From Acetobacterium wieringae (GTDB lineage: Bacteria > Bacillota > Clostridia > Eubacteriales > Eubacteriaceae): 64,000 bases of DNA. The position numbers were made by a program, and so were the translations under genes. Below are positions 41,384-53,486 of the stretch, piece by piece (within the stretch, counting starts at the first letter, position 1; every line of letters begins with the position of its first letter). The notes below the pieces were generated by a model that searched no databases, was not told the origin of the DNA, and saw nothing but the letters and a program-made list of their open reading frames with translations. The DNA is taken from the NCBI RefSeq assembly GCF_026646375.1, contig NZ_JAIPPU010000019.1, forward strand, positions 1 to 64,000, given 5' to 3'.

Positions 41384-41426
41384 AACAGAGACCAAACGAC
41401 CCGAAACGGGTCGGTTGATCTCTGTT
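41384..41426 (-). terminator. Terminator hairpin of the clpB operon
   Basis: Long stem AACAGAGA...CGACCC-gaaa-CGGGTCG...TCTCTGTT with internal mismatches, just past the clpB stop codon. On the minus strand the following T-run is short, so it is a moderate terminator. Confidence 0.7.
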
Positions 41427-41429
41427 ACT

Positions 41430-44033
41430 TTAGGCCATATAAAATTCCCCGTTGGGATCAACATCGATGGTAATGGCCTGACCTTCGTGGACATTGCCCT
41501 TGATGATTTCTTTACCAACCATGGTTTCAATGTGTTTTTGTAAGTAGCGTTTCAGCGGTCGAGCCCCATAGGCCGGGTCAAAACCCATCTCAATAACGGC
41601 ATCAATCGCTTCCTTAGTCAGGGTAACCGTGATGCGACGTTCTTCCAGGCGTTTTTGCAAATCGTTTAAAAGCAACGTGACAATCTGACTGATGGCTTCC
41701 TTGTTGAGTGGTTTGTAGAGCACAATTTCATCAATCCGGTTTAAAAACTCCGGTCGGAAATAGCTCTTTAATAATTCCATCACAGCTGCTTCGGTTTTTT
41801 CAGTAATTTCCCCAAATGCGTTGATTCCCTCCAGCAGATATTCAGACCCGATATTGGAGGTCATAATGATGATCGTATTTTTAAAATCGACGGTGCGCCC
41901 CTGGGAATCAGTAATCCGGCCATCATCAAGGATCTGCAGTAAAATATTGAAGACATCTTTATGCGCTTTTTCAATTTCATCCAGTAGAATGACAGCATAG
42001 GGTTTACGGCGAACTGCTTCGGTGAGCTGTCCACCTTCTTCATAACCAACATATCCCGGAGGTGCCCCGATTAACCGTGATACCGAAAATTTTTCCATGT
42101 ACTCACTCATATCAATCCGGATCATATTTTCTTCGCTGTCAAAGAGAGTAGCGGCAACCGCTTTGGCCAGCTCGGTTTTCCCAACCCCGGTGGGGCCCAG
42201 AAACAGGAAACTGCCAATGGGGCTGTTGGGGTTTTTAATCCCAGCCCGAGAACGGATAATGGCATCAACCACTTTCAGGATTGGTTCTTCCTGCCCTACA
42301 ACCCGTTGCTTCAAGGTATCTTCCAGCGCCAGCAGTTTTTCCCGCTCGCCTGAGACCAGCTTGCTAAGTGGGATATTGGTCCAGTCGGAGATGATTTCAG
42401 CAATTTCTTCCTCCGTGACTTTTTCACGCTTGAGACTGTTGTCATCATTTTTTTCATCGGTTTTACGTTTGATTTCTTCTATTTTAGCGGTCTTTTCTGG
42501 AATCAGACCGTACTCCAGTTCTGAGGCTTTGCGATAATCCCCTTCCCGGATCGCTTTTTCCCGCTCGTAGGTGAGCTGATTGAGTTCTTCCTGAAGGGCT
42601 TTTAGTGTATCGGCGGACTGCTTTTCGTTTTCCCATTGCATACTCATGGTGTTAAAGCGTTCTTTATATTCCACCAGTTCTTTTTGGAGTCGTTCCAGCC
42701 GTTCTTTACTGAGAGTGTCTTTTTCTTTTTTAAGGGCCACTTCTTCAATTTCCAACTGCATCATTTTGCGGCGCACCTCATCCATTTCCTCCGGCATGGA
42801 GTCCATTTCGGTGCGAATCTTAGCACAGGCTTCATCAATCAGATCGATGGCTTTATCCGGTAAAAATCGATCCGAGATATAGCGGTTTGACAGGGTAGCG
42901 GCTGCCACCAACGCAGTGTCAAGAATCTGAACGCCATGGTAACGTTCATAGGTATCTTTTAAACCTCTAAGAATTGAAATGGTGTCTTCCACGGTTGGCT
43001 CGTCCACCAGCACCGGTTGGAAGCGGCGTTCCAGTGCCGGATCTTTCTCAATATACTGACGGTATTCGTCCAGGGTGGTAGCCCCAATACAATGGAGTTC
43101 CCCTCTTGCCAGCATTGGTTTTAGCATATTGCCGGCATCCATGGCGCCTTCAGTTTTACCGGCGCCGACGATATTGTGAAGCTCATCGATAAACAGGACA
43201 ATTTCACCATTACTGTCGACTACCTCTTTTAAGACCGCTTTGAGTCGCTCTTCAAATTCACCGCGATATTTGGCTCCGGCTACCAGAGCCCCTAGATCCA
43301 GGGCAATGATTCGTTTGTCTTTAAGACCTTCCGGCACATCGCCAGCAACGATTCGCATTGCCAAACCTTCGACGATAGCGGTTTTACCAACCCCCGGTTC
43401 CCCAATCAATACCGGATTGTTCTTGGTTTTACGGCTTAAGATCCGAATCGCATGGCGAATTTCAGCATCCCGGCCAATAACCGGATCGAGTTTGTTATCA
43501 ATGGCATCCTGTACCAGATCGTGACCATATTGGCTGAGGGCTTCATAGGTAACCTCGGGATGGTCGTTAACCACCCGCTGGCCGCCTCGCACTTCTTTTA
43601 GAATATTTTCGACTTCTTTTTTGGTAATGCCATAACGCTCCAAAATTTCCACGGCCTTGGATTTTTTGCCGAGACTGTAGAGCGCCAGTAGGATACACTC
43701 CACAGAAATATACTGGTCATCGAGTTTTTTGGCTTCTTTGTACGATTCGTTTAAGACCTTATCGGTGTCACTACTGATATAGACCTTTCCCTGTTCCCGA
43801 CCGGGACCAGAAACACTGGGCTTTTTGCCAATTTCCCGGCGCAGTTCTTCGGCAATGGTGTGGGAATTCTTACCGAGCCGATCAAAGATCCGCCCAACTA
43901 CTCCGTTTTCCTGGGTGATCAGCCCCATCAACAGATGCTCCGGCTCTATTTCCATGTGGTTGTATTCTCCGGCAATCAGTTCTGCCGTTTTGATTGCTTC
44001 TAATGACTTTTGGGTGAATAAATTCATATCCAT
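41430..44033 (-). CDS. clpB: ATP-dependent disaggregase ClpB
   Basis: 867 residues with all ClpB parts: Clp repeat N-domain (1-145), AAA+ 1 with [11 protein letters not shown] (about 206) and [14 protein letters not shown], the coiled-coil middle domain (about 405-525), AAA+ 2 with [13 protein letters not shown] (about 606), and the C-terminal D2-small domain. There is no ClpP-binding loop signature, so it is a disaggregase rather than a protease subunit. It rescues aggregated proteins with DnaK. It starts 15 bp after the stop of a ribbon-helix-helix gene that shares its promoter. Confidence 0.97.
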   Translation of the reverse strand: MDMNLFTQKSLEAIKTAELIAGEYNHMEIEPEHLLMGLITQENGVVGRIFDRLGKNSHTIAEELRREIGKKPSVSGPGREQGKVYISSDTDKVLNESYKEAKKLDDQYISVECILLALYSLGKKSKAVEILERYGITKKEVENILKEVRGGQRVVNDHPEVTYEALSQYGHDLVQDAIDNKLDPVIGRDAEIRHAIRILSRKTKNNPVLIGEPGVGKTAIVEGLAMRIVAGDVPEGLKDKRIIALDLGALVAGAKYRGEFEERLKAVLKEVVDSNGEIVLFIDELHNIVGAGKTEGAMDAGNMLKPMLARGELHCIGATTLDEYRQYIEKDPALERRFQPVLVDEPTVEDTISILRGLKDTYERYHGVQILDTALVAAATLSNRYISDRFLPDKAIDLIDEACAKIRTEMDSMPEEMDEVRRKMMQLEIEEVALKKEKDTLSKERLERLQKELVEYKERFNTMSMQWENEKQSADTLKALQEELNQLTYEREKAIREGDYRKASELEYGLIPEKTAKIEEIKRKTDEKNDDNSLKREKVTEEEIAEIISDWTNIPLSKLVSGEREKLLALEDTLKQRVVGQEEPILKVVDAIIRSRAGIKNPNSPIGSFLFLGPTGVGKTELAKAVAATLFDSEENMIRIDMSEYMEKFSVSRLIGAPPGYVGYEEGGQLTEAVRRKPYAVILLDEIEKAHKDVFNILLQILDDGRITDSQGRTVDFKNTIIIMTSNIGSEYLLEGINAFGEITEKTEAAVMELLKSYFRPEFLNRIDEIVLYKPLNKEAISQIVTLLLNDLQKRLEERRITVTLTKEAIDAVIEMGFDPAYGARPLKRYLQKHIETMVGKEIIKGNVHEGQAITIDVDPNGEFYMA

Positions 44034-44048
44034 AATTGTACCTCTTTT

Positions 44049-44699
44049 TTATTGGTTATTTTTTTTATAATCTTCACGATAAATACTTTCCAGAAGGTTC
44101 GTGAGTTCTTTCGCTTCGGCTTCATCAACCTTCGAAAAATAGACGTTCATGGCTCGGTCAATCATTTTTAAATAACGGGTCAGGTTATCGGTGACCGTTT
44201 CAATGTCCTGGGTTAACTCGGCCTCATCCTCAAACGCCCGAATAAACTTATGATTTGTCAAATTTTCTGCTAAATCCCGATGAGCTCCCTGCTGCGCTTT
44301 TTCAATGTCAGCAATCAGCTTGAAAAATTCGTCAAAATGATCATTTAGATTTTCAGATTTGGTTCGGGAGCTGATTTTCAGTACTGCATACTTGCCCCGC
44401 TTGCTGCTGATAAATTCATAGCTGTAACGTACCTTGGGACGATACTTATATTTCAAACTCTTGCCGAATTGGATACTGGAGTTTTTGTTAATTTGGCTCA
44501 CTGACAGGGTATCACTAAAGTTTTCATCCAGTTGTTCCAGGATTTTCTGGATTTTCTGCTCCGGGGTCACCAGTCCGATTTTCTCGGCCAGGATATCATT
44601 GATCAGTTGGGAGCGGTTGGTATTATTTTCATAGGCGATTTGATCTATCTTCTCAACTATTTCATCGAATAGCATTAAACTGTATACACTTTTTATCAT
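44049..44699 (-). CDS. Ribbon-helix-helix N-terminal protein, candidate clpB operon regulator
   Basis: 216 residues. The N-terminal ~45 residues look like a ribbon-helix-helix DNA-binding fold: a short strand (KSVYSLMLF), helix DEIVEKIDQIAYE, turn NNTNRS, and helix QLINDILAEKIGL. The rest is charged and predicted helical, with no recognised domain. It is first in a two-gene transcript with clpB, behind a consensus promoter and AAAGGAG ribosome site. The position suggests a stress-gene regulator or autorepressor, which is inference. Confidence 0.65.
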   Translation of the reverse strand: MIKSVYSLMLFDEIVEKIDQIAYENNTNRSQLINDILAEKIGLVTPEQKIQKILEQLDENFSDTLSVSQINKNSSIQFGKSLKYKYRPKVRYSYEFISSKRGKYAVLKISSRTKSENLNDHFDEFFKLIADIEKAQQGAHRDLAENLTNHKFIRAFEDEAELTQDIETVTDNLTRYLKMIDRAMNVYFSKVDEAEAKELTNLLESIYREDYKKNNQ

Positions 44700-44720
44700 A
44701 TCATCACTCCTTTTAAATAA

Positions 44721-44749
44721 ATTATATTATTATAAGTTTAATTCGTCAA
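44721..44749 (-). promoter_or_regulatory. Promoter of the RHH-clpB operon
   Basis: Minus-strand -35 TTGACG (44744-44749), 17 bp, -10 TATAAT (44721-44726). A second TATAAT-like run overlaps. No CIRCE or CtsR-type repeat was seen here, which suggests regulation by another factor. Confidence 0.75.
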
Positions 44750-44854
44750 TCTATTTATGTATATTAGATTGCATTTTTTGTTATTCTCAGATTTATTTAA
44801 GGTTATTATTATTACTCATACCCAATTTTTTTATCAGTAACCTCAACCTAACCC

Positions 44855-44897
44855 AAAAAGAACCTGAATGCCGGATGGCATTCAGGTTCTTTTTTTA
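44855..44897. terminator. Bidirectional terminator after the pyrophosphatase gene
   Basis: Perfect stem AAAAAGAACCTGAATGCC / GGCATTCAGGTTCTTTTT with a 4-nt loop and a T-run, 20 bp past the hppA stop codon. Confidence 0.92.
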
Positions 44898-44916
44898 CGG
44901 AAAGATTATTTTTTTA

Positions 44917-46887
44917 TTAGATTAGGAATAATGGAGCAAATACTAATGATACAATTGTCATCAATTTGATTAAGATATTAATCGATGGTCCAGAAGTGTC
45001 TTTAAACGGATCACCGACAGTATCACCAACAACAGCTGCCTTATGAGCATCACTGCCTTTTCCACCATGAGCGCCGCCTTCAATGAATTTCTTGGCGTTA
45101 TCCCAGGCACCACCGGCATTCGCCATAAAGATGGCCATCAATACCCCGGTAACCAATGCTCCGGCTAAAAGACCGCCTAAGGCATCTGCACCCAGAATCA
45201 GACCCATAGCCAAAGGAGCAGCCACGGCCATTAAACCGGGCACAATCATCTGTTTTAAAGCTGCAGCTGTAGAAATATCCACACATTTAGCATAATCCGG
45301 TTTTTCGGTACCTGCCATAATGCCTGGGAATTCCCGGAACTGACGACGCACTTCTTCGATCATTTCATTAGCCGCAGAACCAACTGCTTCCATGGTTAGA
45401 GCTGAGAACAAAAATGGCAGCATCCCACCGATAAACATCCCGATGATAACATTGGGATTTAAAATATCAATGTTTTTTAAACCAACGGTCTGTGCATAAG
45501 ATGCAAACAATGCCAAAGCAGTCAACGCTGCCGAACCAATCGCAAAACCTTTACCGATAGCAGCTGTGGTGTTTCCAACGGCATCCAGTTTATCGGTGAT
45601 TTGACGCACTTCTTTTGGCATTTCAGCCATTTCGGCAATCCCACCGGCATTATCGGCAATAGGGCCATAGGCATCAACAGCAATGGTCATTCCACAGGTA
45701 GACAGCATCCCAACCGCTGCCAGCGCAATACCAAAAAGACCAAACGATGCATACGCAACAAAAATTGCAACTGCCATGGCCAGAATTGGAAACATGGTGG
45801 ATTTCATCCCCACGCCCAAACCACTGATAATGGTAGTAGCTGGTCCCGTTTCTGATTGTTGGGCAATGTGTTGTACTGGTTTGTAATGTTCAGAGGTATA
45901 ATACTCAGTTAATTTACCAATAATAATCCCAACTGCTAAACCAGCAACGATCGCAATAAATGCTGAAGCTCCACCAGTAAAATAGTTAGACAGGAAGTAA
46001 GACGCTATCACAACCAGAATTCCACTGACATAGGTACCCATGTCCAGAGCGCGTTGCGGATTACCACCCTCTTTACCACGAACAAAGAAAGAGCCAATAA
46101 TCGAAGCAAAAATACCAACGGCGGCTAACAGCATTGGGAATAAGATCCCATCAAAACCATCAAGTGCTAATGCACCCAAAGTGATGGCCGAGATAATTGA
46201 ACCTACATACGATTCAAATAAATCCGATCCCATCCCGGCAACGTCACCAACATTGTCCCCAACGTTATCAGCGATAACTGCAGGGTTACGCGGATCATCT
46301 TCCGGAATGCCAGCTTCAACCTTACCAACCAGGTCAGCACCAACATCAGCTGCTTTGGTATAGATACCACCGCCAACACGACCGAATAATGCAATTGAAG
46401 AAGCACCCAGACCAAAACCAGTTACAATGGTAACATCTCCAAATACTAAGTACAGAGTACTAACACCCAGCAGGCCCAAACCAACTACACACATACCCAT
46501 AACCGCACCGCCGGAGAACGCCACTGAAAGTGCTTTATTCATCCCGCTGGTTTTAGCAGCATTAGCAGTTCTGACATTGGCTTTAGTGGCTACCTGCATC
46601 CCAAAGAATCCGGCCAGGATTGAAAAAATAGCCCCAACCAGGAAACATACCGCAGTCATAATCCCCAAACCAGGTGTAACCGTTAAAATAATAAATAAGA
46701 CAGCGATAAAAATTGCGATCATTTTATATTCACGTTTTAAAAATGCCATGGCACCTTCGTGGATATAACCAGCGATCTCTTTCATTCTGTCGCTACCGGC
46801 ATCAACTGTAGTTACGCGTTTTGCAAAAATAAGCGCAACAAGCAACGCCACGACTCCAATAGCTGGAGCCAGAAACAATAATTCCAT
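44917..46887 (-). CDS. hppA: Membrane-bound ion-translocating pyrophosphatase
   Basis: 656 residues from ATG at 46887 with GGGG upstream (the frame opens two codons earlier at a TTG). About 16 membrane segments. Catalytic loops are visible: [35 protein letters not shown] (in pieces near 185-220) and the late [28 protein letters not shown] (in pieces). The [10 protein letters not shown] motif carries Ala where K+-independent enzymes carry Lys, so it is likely of the K+-dependent class, which includes Na+-pumping forms. It couples hydrolysis of pyrophosphate to Na+ or H+ export. The ion cannot be fixed by eye. Confidence 0.95.
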   Translation of the reverse strand: MELLFLAPAIGVVALLVALIFAKRVTTVDAGSDRMKEIAGYIHEGAMAFLKREYKMIAIFIAVLFIILTVTPGLGIMTAVCFLVGAIFSILAGFFGMQVATKANVRTANAAKTSGMNKALSVAFSGGAVMGMCVVGLGLLGVSTLYLVFGDVTIVTGFGLGASSIALFGRVGGGIYTKAADVGADLVGKVEAGIPEDDPRNPAVIADNVGDNVGDVAGMGSDLFESYVGSIISAITLGALALDGFDGILFPMLLAAVGIFASIIGSFFVRGKEGGNPQRALDMGTYVSGILVVIASYFLSNYFTGGASAFIAIVAGLAVGIIIGKLTEYYTSEHYKPVQHIAQQSETGPATTIISGLGVGMKSTMFPILAMAVAIFVAYASFGLFGIALAAVGMLSTCGMTIAVDAYGPIADNAGGIAEMAEMPKEVRQITDKLDAVGNTTAAIGKGFAIGSAALTALALFASYAQTVGLKNIDILNPNVIIGMFIGGMLPFLFSALTMEAVGSAANEMIEEVRRQFREFPGIMAGTEKPDYAKCVDISTAAALKQMIVPGLMAVAAPLAMGLILGADALGGLLAGALVTGVLMAIFMANAGGAWDNAKKFIEGGAHGGKGSDAHKAAVVGDTVGDPFKDTSGPSINILIKLMTIVSLVFAPLFLI

Positions 46888-46936
46888 TCTCAATTTCCCC
46901 CTGTAAGTTTTTGCATCCCTCTAAATCTGATGCCTG

Positions 46937-47167
46937 TTATGATACGATTGAATAAACGAATGCCGACAACATGAATAAAACACCTGAGATTTTGGTTGCT
47001 TTTTCTAAAACGCCTTCAAATCCTTTGGCTTTTTTCTTTCCAAATAAGGTCTCAGCACCACCTGCGATGGCTCCTGACATCCCGGCTGTTTTTCCTGGCG
47101 ACAACAGTATTGCTGCAATCAGAACCAAGCTGGAAATCAGTAAAACGACCAATAAAGCTTCTTTCAT
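46937..47167 (-). CDS. secG: Preprotein translocase subunit SecG
   Basis: 76 residues from ATG at 47167 (GGAGG 8 bp upstream; the frame opens at a GTG 3 codons earlier). Two hydrophobic segments (about 5-22 and 55-75) flank a loop with SGAIAGGAETLFGKKKAKG, the SecG signature. It assists SecYEG translocation. It has its own promoter after the gpmI terminator and lies 49 bp upstream of hppA. Confidence 0.93.
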   Translation of the reverse strand: MKEALLVVLLISSLVLIAAILLSPGKTAGMSGAIAGGAETLFGKKKAKGFEGVLEKATKISGVLFMLSAFVYSIVS

Positions 47168-47199
47168 TAGTATCACCTCCGTAAATAATCGTGCACGTT

Positions 47200-47228
47200 A
47201 TAATATCATAACCAAAAAACATTTTCAA
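47200..47228 (-). promoter_or_regulatory. Promoter of secG (and possibly hppA)
   Basis: Minus-strand -35 TTGAAA (47223-47228), 17 bp, -10 TATTAT (47200-47205), directly after the gpmI terminator T-run. Confidence 0.6.
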
Positions 47229-47232
47229 TCAT

Positions 47233-47257
47233 AAAAAAAGTCTCAATCGAGACTTTT
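47233..47257 (-). terminator. Intrinsic terminator of gpmI
   Basis: Stem AAAAGTCTC / GAGACTTTT with a 4-nt loop, followed on the minus strand by a T7 run, about 36 bp past the gpmI stop codon. Confidence 0.85.
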
Positions 47258-47292
47258 CTCATGTAAACGGTCACAATTTTTGCATTTTTGCT

Positions 47293-48828
47293 TTATTTTT
47301 CCTTAATCAGTGTTTCACCGGTCATTTCGGCCGGTTTAGATAGTCCCATCAAATCCAGTAGCGTCGGGGCCACATCTGCCAGACGACCATCGTCTCGCAA
47401 TGCAACATCACCATCGCCCAGTAGAATACACTTAACTTGATTGGACGTATGCGCAGTAAAAGGCATGTGGGTTTCATAGTCGATCATTTTTTCGGCATTG
47501 CCATGGTCGGCAGTTACGATCACCTTCCCACCTTTTTCAAGAATCGCATCGATGACTTTTTTGGCACAGGCATCCACCACTTCCACTGCCTTTTCGGCGG
47601 CTTCGAAAATGCCGGTATGTCCGACCATATCGGCATTGGCAAAGTTAAGAATCATCAGCTGATACTTCTCGCTTTCAATGGCCGCTACGGCTTTATCGGC
47701 TACCTCATAGGCACTCATCTCCGGCTGCAAGTCATAGGTTGCCACATGAGGGGACGGTACCAGAATCCGGTCTTCCAGCGGATATTGCTTTTCCAGACCA
47801 CCATTGAAGAAATAGGTAACATGGGCGTACTTCTCAGTTTCGGCAATACGTAACTGGGAAATCCCCAGATTACTGAGATATTCACCGAGGGTATTGTCAA
47901 TCGTCACCGGTTTATAGGCAATTGCGACATTTTCAAAGGATTTATCGTATTGGGTCATGGTCACATAATAAAGCCCCAGATAGCCGGTTTTACGCTCAAA
48001 TTCCTTAAACTCCGGATCAATAAAAGCTCTTGTCAATTCTCTGGCCCGATCCGGGCGGAAATTAAAGAAGATGATGGTATCACTGGCTTTAATGGTTTTA
48101 TCTTCGGCCGTGTCAATAATCGTCGGCAGCACAAACTCGTCAGTTATTTTGGCAGCATAGGTTTCTTCCATAACTTGGACGGCTGATGCAGCATGGTTAC
48201 CGGTACCCACGGTCATGGCATCATAGGCTTTTTCGACCCGATCCCAGCGATTATCCCGATCCATGGCATAATAACGACCCATGATGGTAGCGATCTTACC
48301 GACCCCCAATTCTGTCATTTTTGCTTCCAGCGACTTGACATGACCCAAGCCACTGTCAGGAGCCGTATCCCGGCCATCCATCAGACAGTGAACATAAACC
48401 CGATCCAATCCCTGTTTTTTGGCCAGATTCAATAAGGCGTAGAGATGACATTCATGACTGTGTACCCCACCATCCGACAACAATCCCATCAGGTGTAGGG
48501 CTCCGCCCTTTTGTTTTGCCGATTTAATCCCGGCCAGAAACGCTTCATTGGTGAAAAAATCGCCATCCTCGATGGACTTAGTAATCCGTGTCAGTTCCTG
48601 ATATACGATCCGGCCAGCGCCCAAGTTTAAATGACCGACTTCAGAATTACCCATCTGACCTTCGGGCAGACCAACACCAAGACCACTGGCGGTGATGAGG
48701 GTATGCGGGCAGTCCCGGGAGATAGTGTCAAGAAACGGTGTTTGGGCCTGTTCTACAGCATTGCCCTCAGTACATCTGGTAAAGCCGTAGCCATCCAAAA
48801 TAATCAGGGCGGTTAAATTTTTATTCAT
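47293..48828 (-). CDS. gpmI: Phosphoglycerate mutase, 2,3-bisphosphoglycerate-independent
   Basis: 511 residues. Alkaline-phosphatase-fold metal motifs: LIILDGYGFT near residues 8-17, MGNSEVGHLNLGAG near 60-73 with the catalytic serine, LMGLLSDGGVHSH near 113-125, VHCLMDGRDTAPDSG, NFRPDRARE, and late NFANADMVGHTG and VTADHGNAEKM. It uses manganese to move the phosphate of 3-phosphoglycerate. Last gene of the glycolytic block; an enolase gene does not follow. Confidence 0.96.
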   Translation of the reverse strand: MNKNLTALIILDGYGFTRCTEGNAVEQAQTPFLDTISRDCPHTLITASGLGVGLPEGQMGNSEVGHLNLGAGRIVYQELTRITKSIEDGDFFTNEAFLAGIKSAKQKGGALHLMGLLSDGGVHSHECHLYALLNLAKKQGLDRVYVHCLMDGRDTAPDSGLGHVKSLEAKMTELGVGKIATIMGRYYAMDRDNRWDRVEKAYDAMTVGTGNHAASAVQVMEETYAAKITDEFVLPTIIDTAEDKTIKASDTIIFFNFRPDRARELTRAFIDPEFKEFERKTGYLGLYYVTMTQYDKSFENVAIAYKPVTIDNTLGEYLSNLGISQLRIAETEKYAHVTYFFNGGLEKQYPLEDRILVPSPHVATYDLQPEMSAYEVADKAVAAIESEKYQLMILNFANADMVGHTGIFEAAEKAVEVVDACAKKVIDAILEKGGKVIVTADHGNAEKMIDYETHMPFTAHTSNQVKCILLGDGDVALRDDGRLADVAPTLLDLMGLSKPAEMTGETLIKEK

Positions 48829-48994
48829 ATGATCACACCTTTCGGTCGAAATATTTTAGTTACATAAAAAACTGCCATGAGCTTCAGAGCGTTTGTAATT
48901 TCATCAACGTTTCAGGCGATAAATGATCACCCCTAAGAAATATGCATGACAATCGAGTATCAATTAGGCATCGCAATAAGTTTATAGTTAGTAG

Positions 48995-49013
48995 GGGCGA
49001 TTCGTAATCGCCC
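48995..49013. repeat. Short palindromic hairpin between tpiA and gpmI
   Basis: GGGCGATT-cgt-AATCGCCC, inside a 208-bp gap (48829-49036) between the two genes. GC-rich hairpins of this style (GGGGCGA...TCGCCC) occur as dispersed palindromes in many genomes. No T-run follows, so it might be an mRNA processing or stabilising stem. Confidence 0.5.
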
Positions 49014-49036
49014 GCACTACGCAATCGATTGAAATA

Positions 49037-49774
49037 CTAAAACTTCACAATCTCTGAGAAAGTCGGTTTTAGGGAAGCGCCGCCGACCAGTGCACCATCA
49101 ATGTTATCCATGGCCATCAGGTCTTTGATGTTTTCGGGATTGACCGAACCACCGTATTGAATACGGACTTTTTGGGCCGCATCTTCACCAAACATTTTAG
49201 CAATGGTTTGTCGGACCCATCCGCAGGCTTCATTGGCTTCTTCTTTGCTGGCAGTTTTACCAGTACCGATCGCCCAAATCGGTTCATAGGCAACTACGAC
49301 CTTAGTAATGTCGTCAATGCCTTTTAGTCCAGCTTCCATCTGACCGACCACCTTGGTTTCTGCTTTACCGCTCTCCCGCTCTTCCAGCGTTTCACCGCAG
49401 CAGACAATTGGGGTAATCCCCAGGCTCAGGGCTTTAATGGCTTTTTTATTAACGGTTTCGTCGGTTTCGTTAAAGTATTCACGTCGTTCGGAGTGGCCAA
49501 TCAAAACATATTTAACACCGATCGCCTGAAGCATCTCACCAGAAACTTCCCCAGTATAAGCACCACTCTTTTCAAAATGCATATTTTGAGCACCAATACC
49601 AACATTAGAATCCTTAGCCAGTTCCACCGCTTTTTGCAGACCCAGATAGGTGGGACAAAACACCACCTCAGCTTCGGCCCCTGCCACCAATGGCAACAAG
49701 GTATTCATCAATTTTTCGGTTTCGAAAATATCATTATTCATTTTCCAGTTTCCGGCAATAATTGGTTTTCGCAT
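49037..49774 (-). CDS. tpiA: Triose-phosphate isomerase
   Basis: 245 residues from ATG at 49774 with AAGGAGAG upstream; the open frame runs back to 49855 inside pgk and is rejected. Motifs: PIIAGNWKMNND (catalytic Asn-Lys), YVLIGHSERREYF with the catalytic histidine, and VVAYEPIWAIGTGKTAS with the catalytic glutamate and loop 6. It interconverts dihydroxyacetone phosphate and glyceraldehyde 3-phosphate. It starts 10 bp after the pgk stop. Confidence 0.97.
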   Translation of the reverse strand: MRKPIIAGNWKMNNDIFETEKLMNTLLPLVAGAEAEVVFCPTYLGLQKAVELAKDSNVGIGAQNMHFEKSGAYTGEVSGEMLQAIGVKYVLIGHSERREYFNETDETVNKKAIKALSLGITPIVCCGETLEERESGKAETKVVGQMEAGLKGIDDITKVVVAYEPIWAIGTGKTASKEEANEACGWVRQTIAKMFGEDAAQKVRIQYGGSVNPENIKDLMAMDNIDGALVGGASLKPTFSEIVKF

Positions 49775-49784
49775 TTTACTCTCC

Positions 49785-50975
49785 TTATTTATCTTGTAAG
49801 ATTTCAATTCCGGGCAGTTTTTTTCCTTCCAGGAATTCCAGTGAAGCGCCACCACCTGTGGAAATATGGCTCATCCCCTCTTCGTAGCCAAAGATTTTTA
49901 CTGCAGCTGCGGAATCACCGCCGCCGATAATGGTAATCGCATCGGAGTCTGACATCGCTTTGGCAACAGCTTCGGTTCCTTTAGCAAAAGCTGCCATTTC
50001 AAATACCCCCATGGGGCCGTTCCAAATCACAGTTTTAGCGCCTAGAATTGCTTTTGTAAAGTTAGCCGCCGTTACCGGACCAATATCCAGTCCCATCGAA
50101 CCGGTCGGTATGGCATTGATATCCACTACCACAAAGGGCGCATCCGCTGCAAACGCTTCAGCTGCGACCACATCTACCGGCAGCAACAGGTTAACCCCTT
50201 TTGCTTTTGCTTTTGCCACCAGCTCGTTAGCCAGCTCCATCTTATCTTCTTCCAGCAGTGACTTTCCTATTTCATACCCCTGGGCTTTCAGGAAGGTAAA
50301 GGCCATGCCGCCACCAATAATCAGGGTATCTACTTTTTCCAGCAGATTGTTTATAACCCCAATTTTGTCAGAAACCTTTGATCCACCCAGAATCGCCACA
50401 AAGGGACGTTCCGGGTTTTCCAGTGCTTTGCCCATAAAATCCAGTTCTTTCTGAATCAAAAAACCGGAAACACCTGGTAAAAACTCAGCGATTCCCACCG
50501 TTGAGGCATGAGCCCGGTGAGCCGTTCCAAAGGCATCATTAACAAAGACATCGCCAAGGTTGGCCAGTTCTTTCGAAAAGCCCTGATCATTCTTCTCTTC
50601 TTCCGCCCGAAAACGGGTGTTTTGAAGTAACAGAACCTCCCCGGGTTTCAGTCCCGCTGCGGCAGCAACAGTCACCGATCCAGTTACCGCGCCGTCATCA
50701 TTAAAAATAACCGGTTTTTTAAGTAGTTCCGATAGTTTTTTTGCGACCGGTTCCAAAGAGTATCTGGGGTTTGGCTGATTTTTAGGACGACCCATATGCG
50801 ACATTAAAATCAGTGAAGCACCCTGATCAAGAATATAATTAATTGTTGGTAACGCGGCAGTGATCCGGGTTTCATCAGTAATGATGCCGTTTTCATCTAA
50901 AGGCACATTAAAGTCCGCCCGCATTAATACTTTTTTTCCTTTTAAATCGATATCAGATACGGTTTTTTTACTCAT
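49785..50975 (-). CDS. pgk: Phosphoglycerate kinase
   Basis: 396 residues. Motifs: [14 protein letters not shown] near residues 16-29, [10 protein letters not shown] near 57-66, [13 protein letters not shown] near 162-174, [14 protein letters not shown] near 194-207, and the C-terminal [11 protein letters not shown] and [15 protein letters not shown]. It makes ATP from 1,3-bisphosphoglycerate. A large hairpin lies in the 203-bp gap separating it from gap. Confidence 0.97.
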   Translation of the reverse strand: MSKKTVSDIDLKGKKVLMRADFNVPLDENGIITDETRITAALPTINYILDQGASLILMSHMGRPKNQPNPRYSLEPVAKKLSELLKKPVIFNDDGAVTGSVTVAAAAGLKPGEVLLLQNTRFRAEEEKNDQGFSKELANLGDVFVNDAFGTAHRAHASTVGIAEFLPGVSGFLIQKELDFMGKALENPERPFVAILGGSKVSDKIGVINNLLEKVDTLIIGGGMAFTFLKAQGYEIGKSLLEEDKMELANELVAKAKAKGVNLLLPVDVVAAEAFAADAPFVVVDINAIPTGSMGLDIGPVTAANFTKAILGAKTVIWNGPMGVFEMAAFAKGTEAVAKAMSDSDAITIIGGGDSAAAVKIFGYEEGMSHISTGGGASLEFLEGKKLPGIEILQDK

Positions 50976-51018
50976 CTTTTTATCCTCTCGGTTAATATTT
51001 CAGTTATCACAAATTACT

Positions 51019-51040
51019 GTACCGACCAATCTAGCGGTAC
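51019..51040. repeat. 22-bp fragment that resembles the terminal repeat of the 185-bp element
   Basis: GTACCGACCAATCTAGCGGTAC starts with the 12 bases GTACCGACCAAT of the element end and finishes with CGGTAC, which could be its other end after loss of the interior. It lies 43 bp upstream of the pgk start. Short enough to be partly chance. Confidence 0.35.
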
Positions 51041-51092
51041 TGCTTTTGTTTTATTCCTAACTGTTTGTTTGTAATAATCGCTTTATAAACAA

Positions 51093-51133
51093 TTTCAGAA
51101 GCAGTTGCAATGGTTTTGCAAAAGCTTCTGAAA
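51093..51133. promoter_or_regulatory. Long hairpin in the gap-pgk intercistronic region
   Basis: Outer arms TTTCAGAAGC (51093-51102) and GCTTCTGAAA (51124-51133) enclose a second inverted repeat TTGCAA/TTGCAA. It starts about 45 bp past the gap stop codon. On the minus strand no T-run follows, so it may be an mRNA stabiliser or processing site that sets the ratio of gap to pgk mRNA rather than a terminator. Confidence 0.5.
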
Positions 51134-51178
51134 AGTTTTTTGAATAATATTGATTCTGTTTGTACTCAGTTTAGCTGA

Positions 51179-53300
<2,122 letters not shown>

Positions 53301-53331
53301 AGAATCACCCTTCTTTCGGATACATGCTCAC

Positions 53332-53383
53332 TTTTGTCCCACTGGGACAAAATCATTATACCCCATTTTAAATTTAAAAACAA
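53332..53383 (-). promoter_or_regulatory. cggR promoter with a perfect 21-bp operator palindrome
   Basis: Minus-strand -35 TTGTTT (53378-53383), 17 bp, -10 TATAAT (53355-53360). Immediately downstream, over the start site, lies the perfect palindrome TTTTGTCCCA-C-TGGGACAAAA (53332-53352). Known CggR operators contain GGGAC/TGTC elements, so it is very likely the CggR site and controls the whole glycolytic block. Confidence 0.82.
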
Positions 53384-53486
53384 GTTAAAAAACACCAAAA
53401 CCTAAAAAGATAATCCCAAACCCAATTTTACGAAAACTGCAGGCATTTGTTCGTGATTTATCGGTAATTAGTTTTTGGTCATCAAT

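Noticed and set aside
44675-44690. TGTATACACTTT shared with the PFOR operator region
   Set aside because: Twelve-base identities occur by chance, and here it is coding sequence at the start of the RHH gene without the full palindrome.
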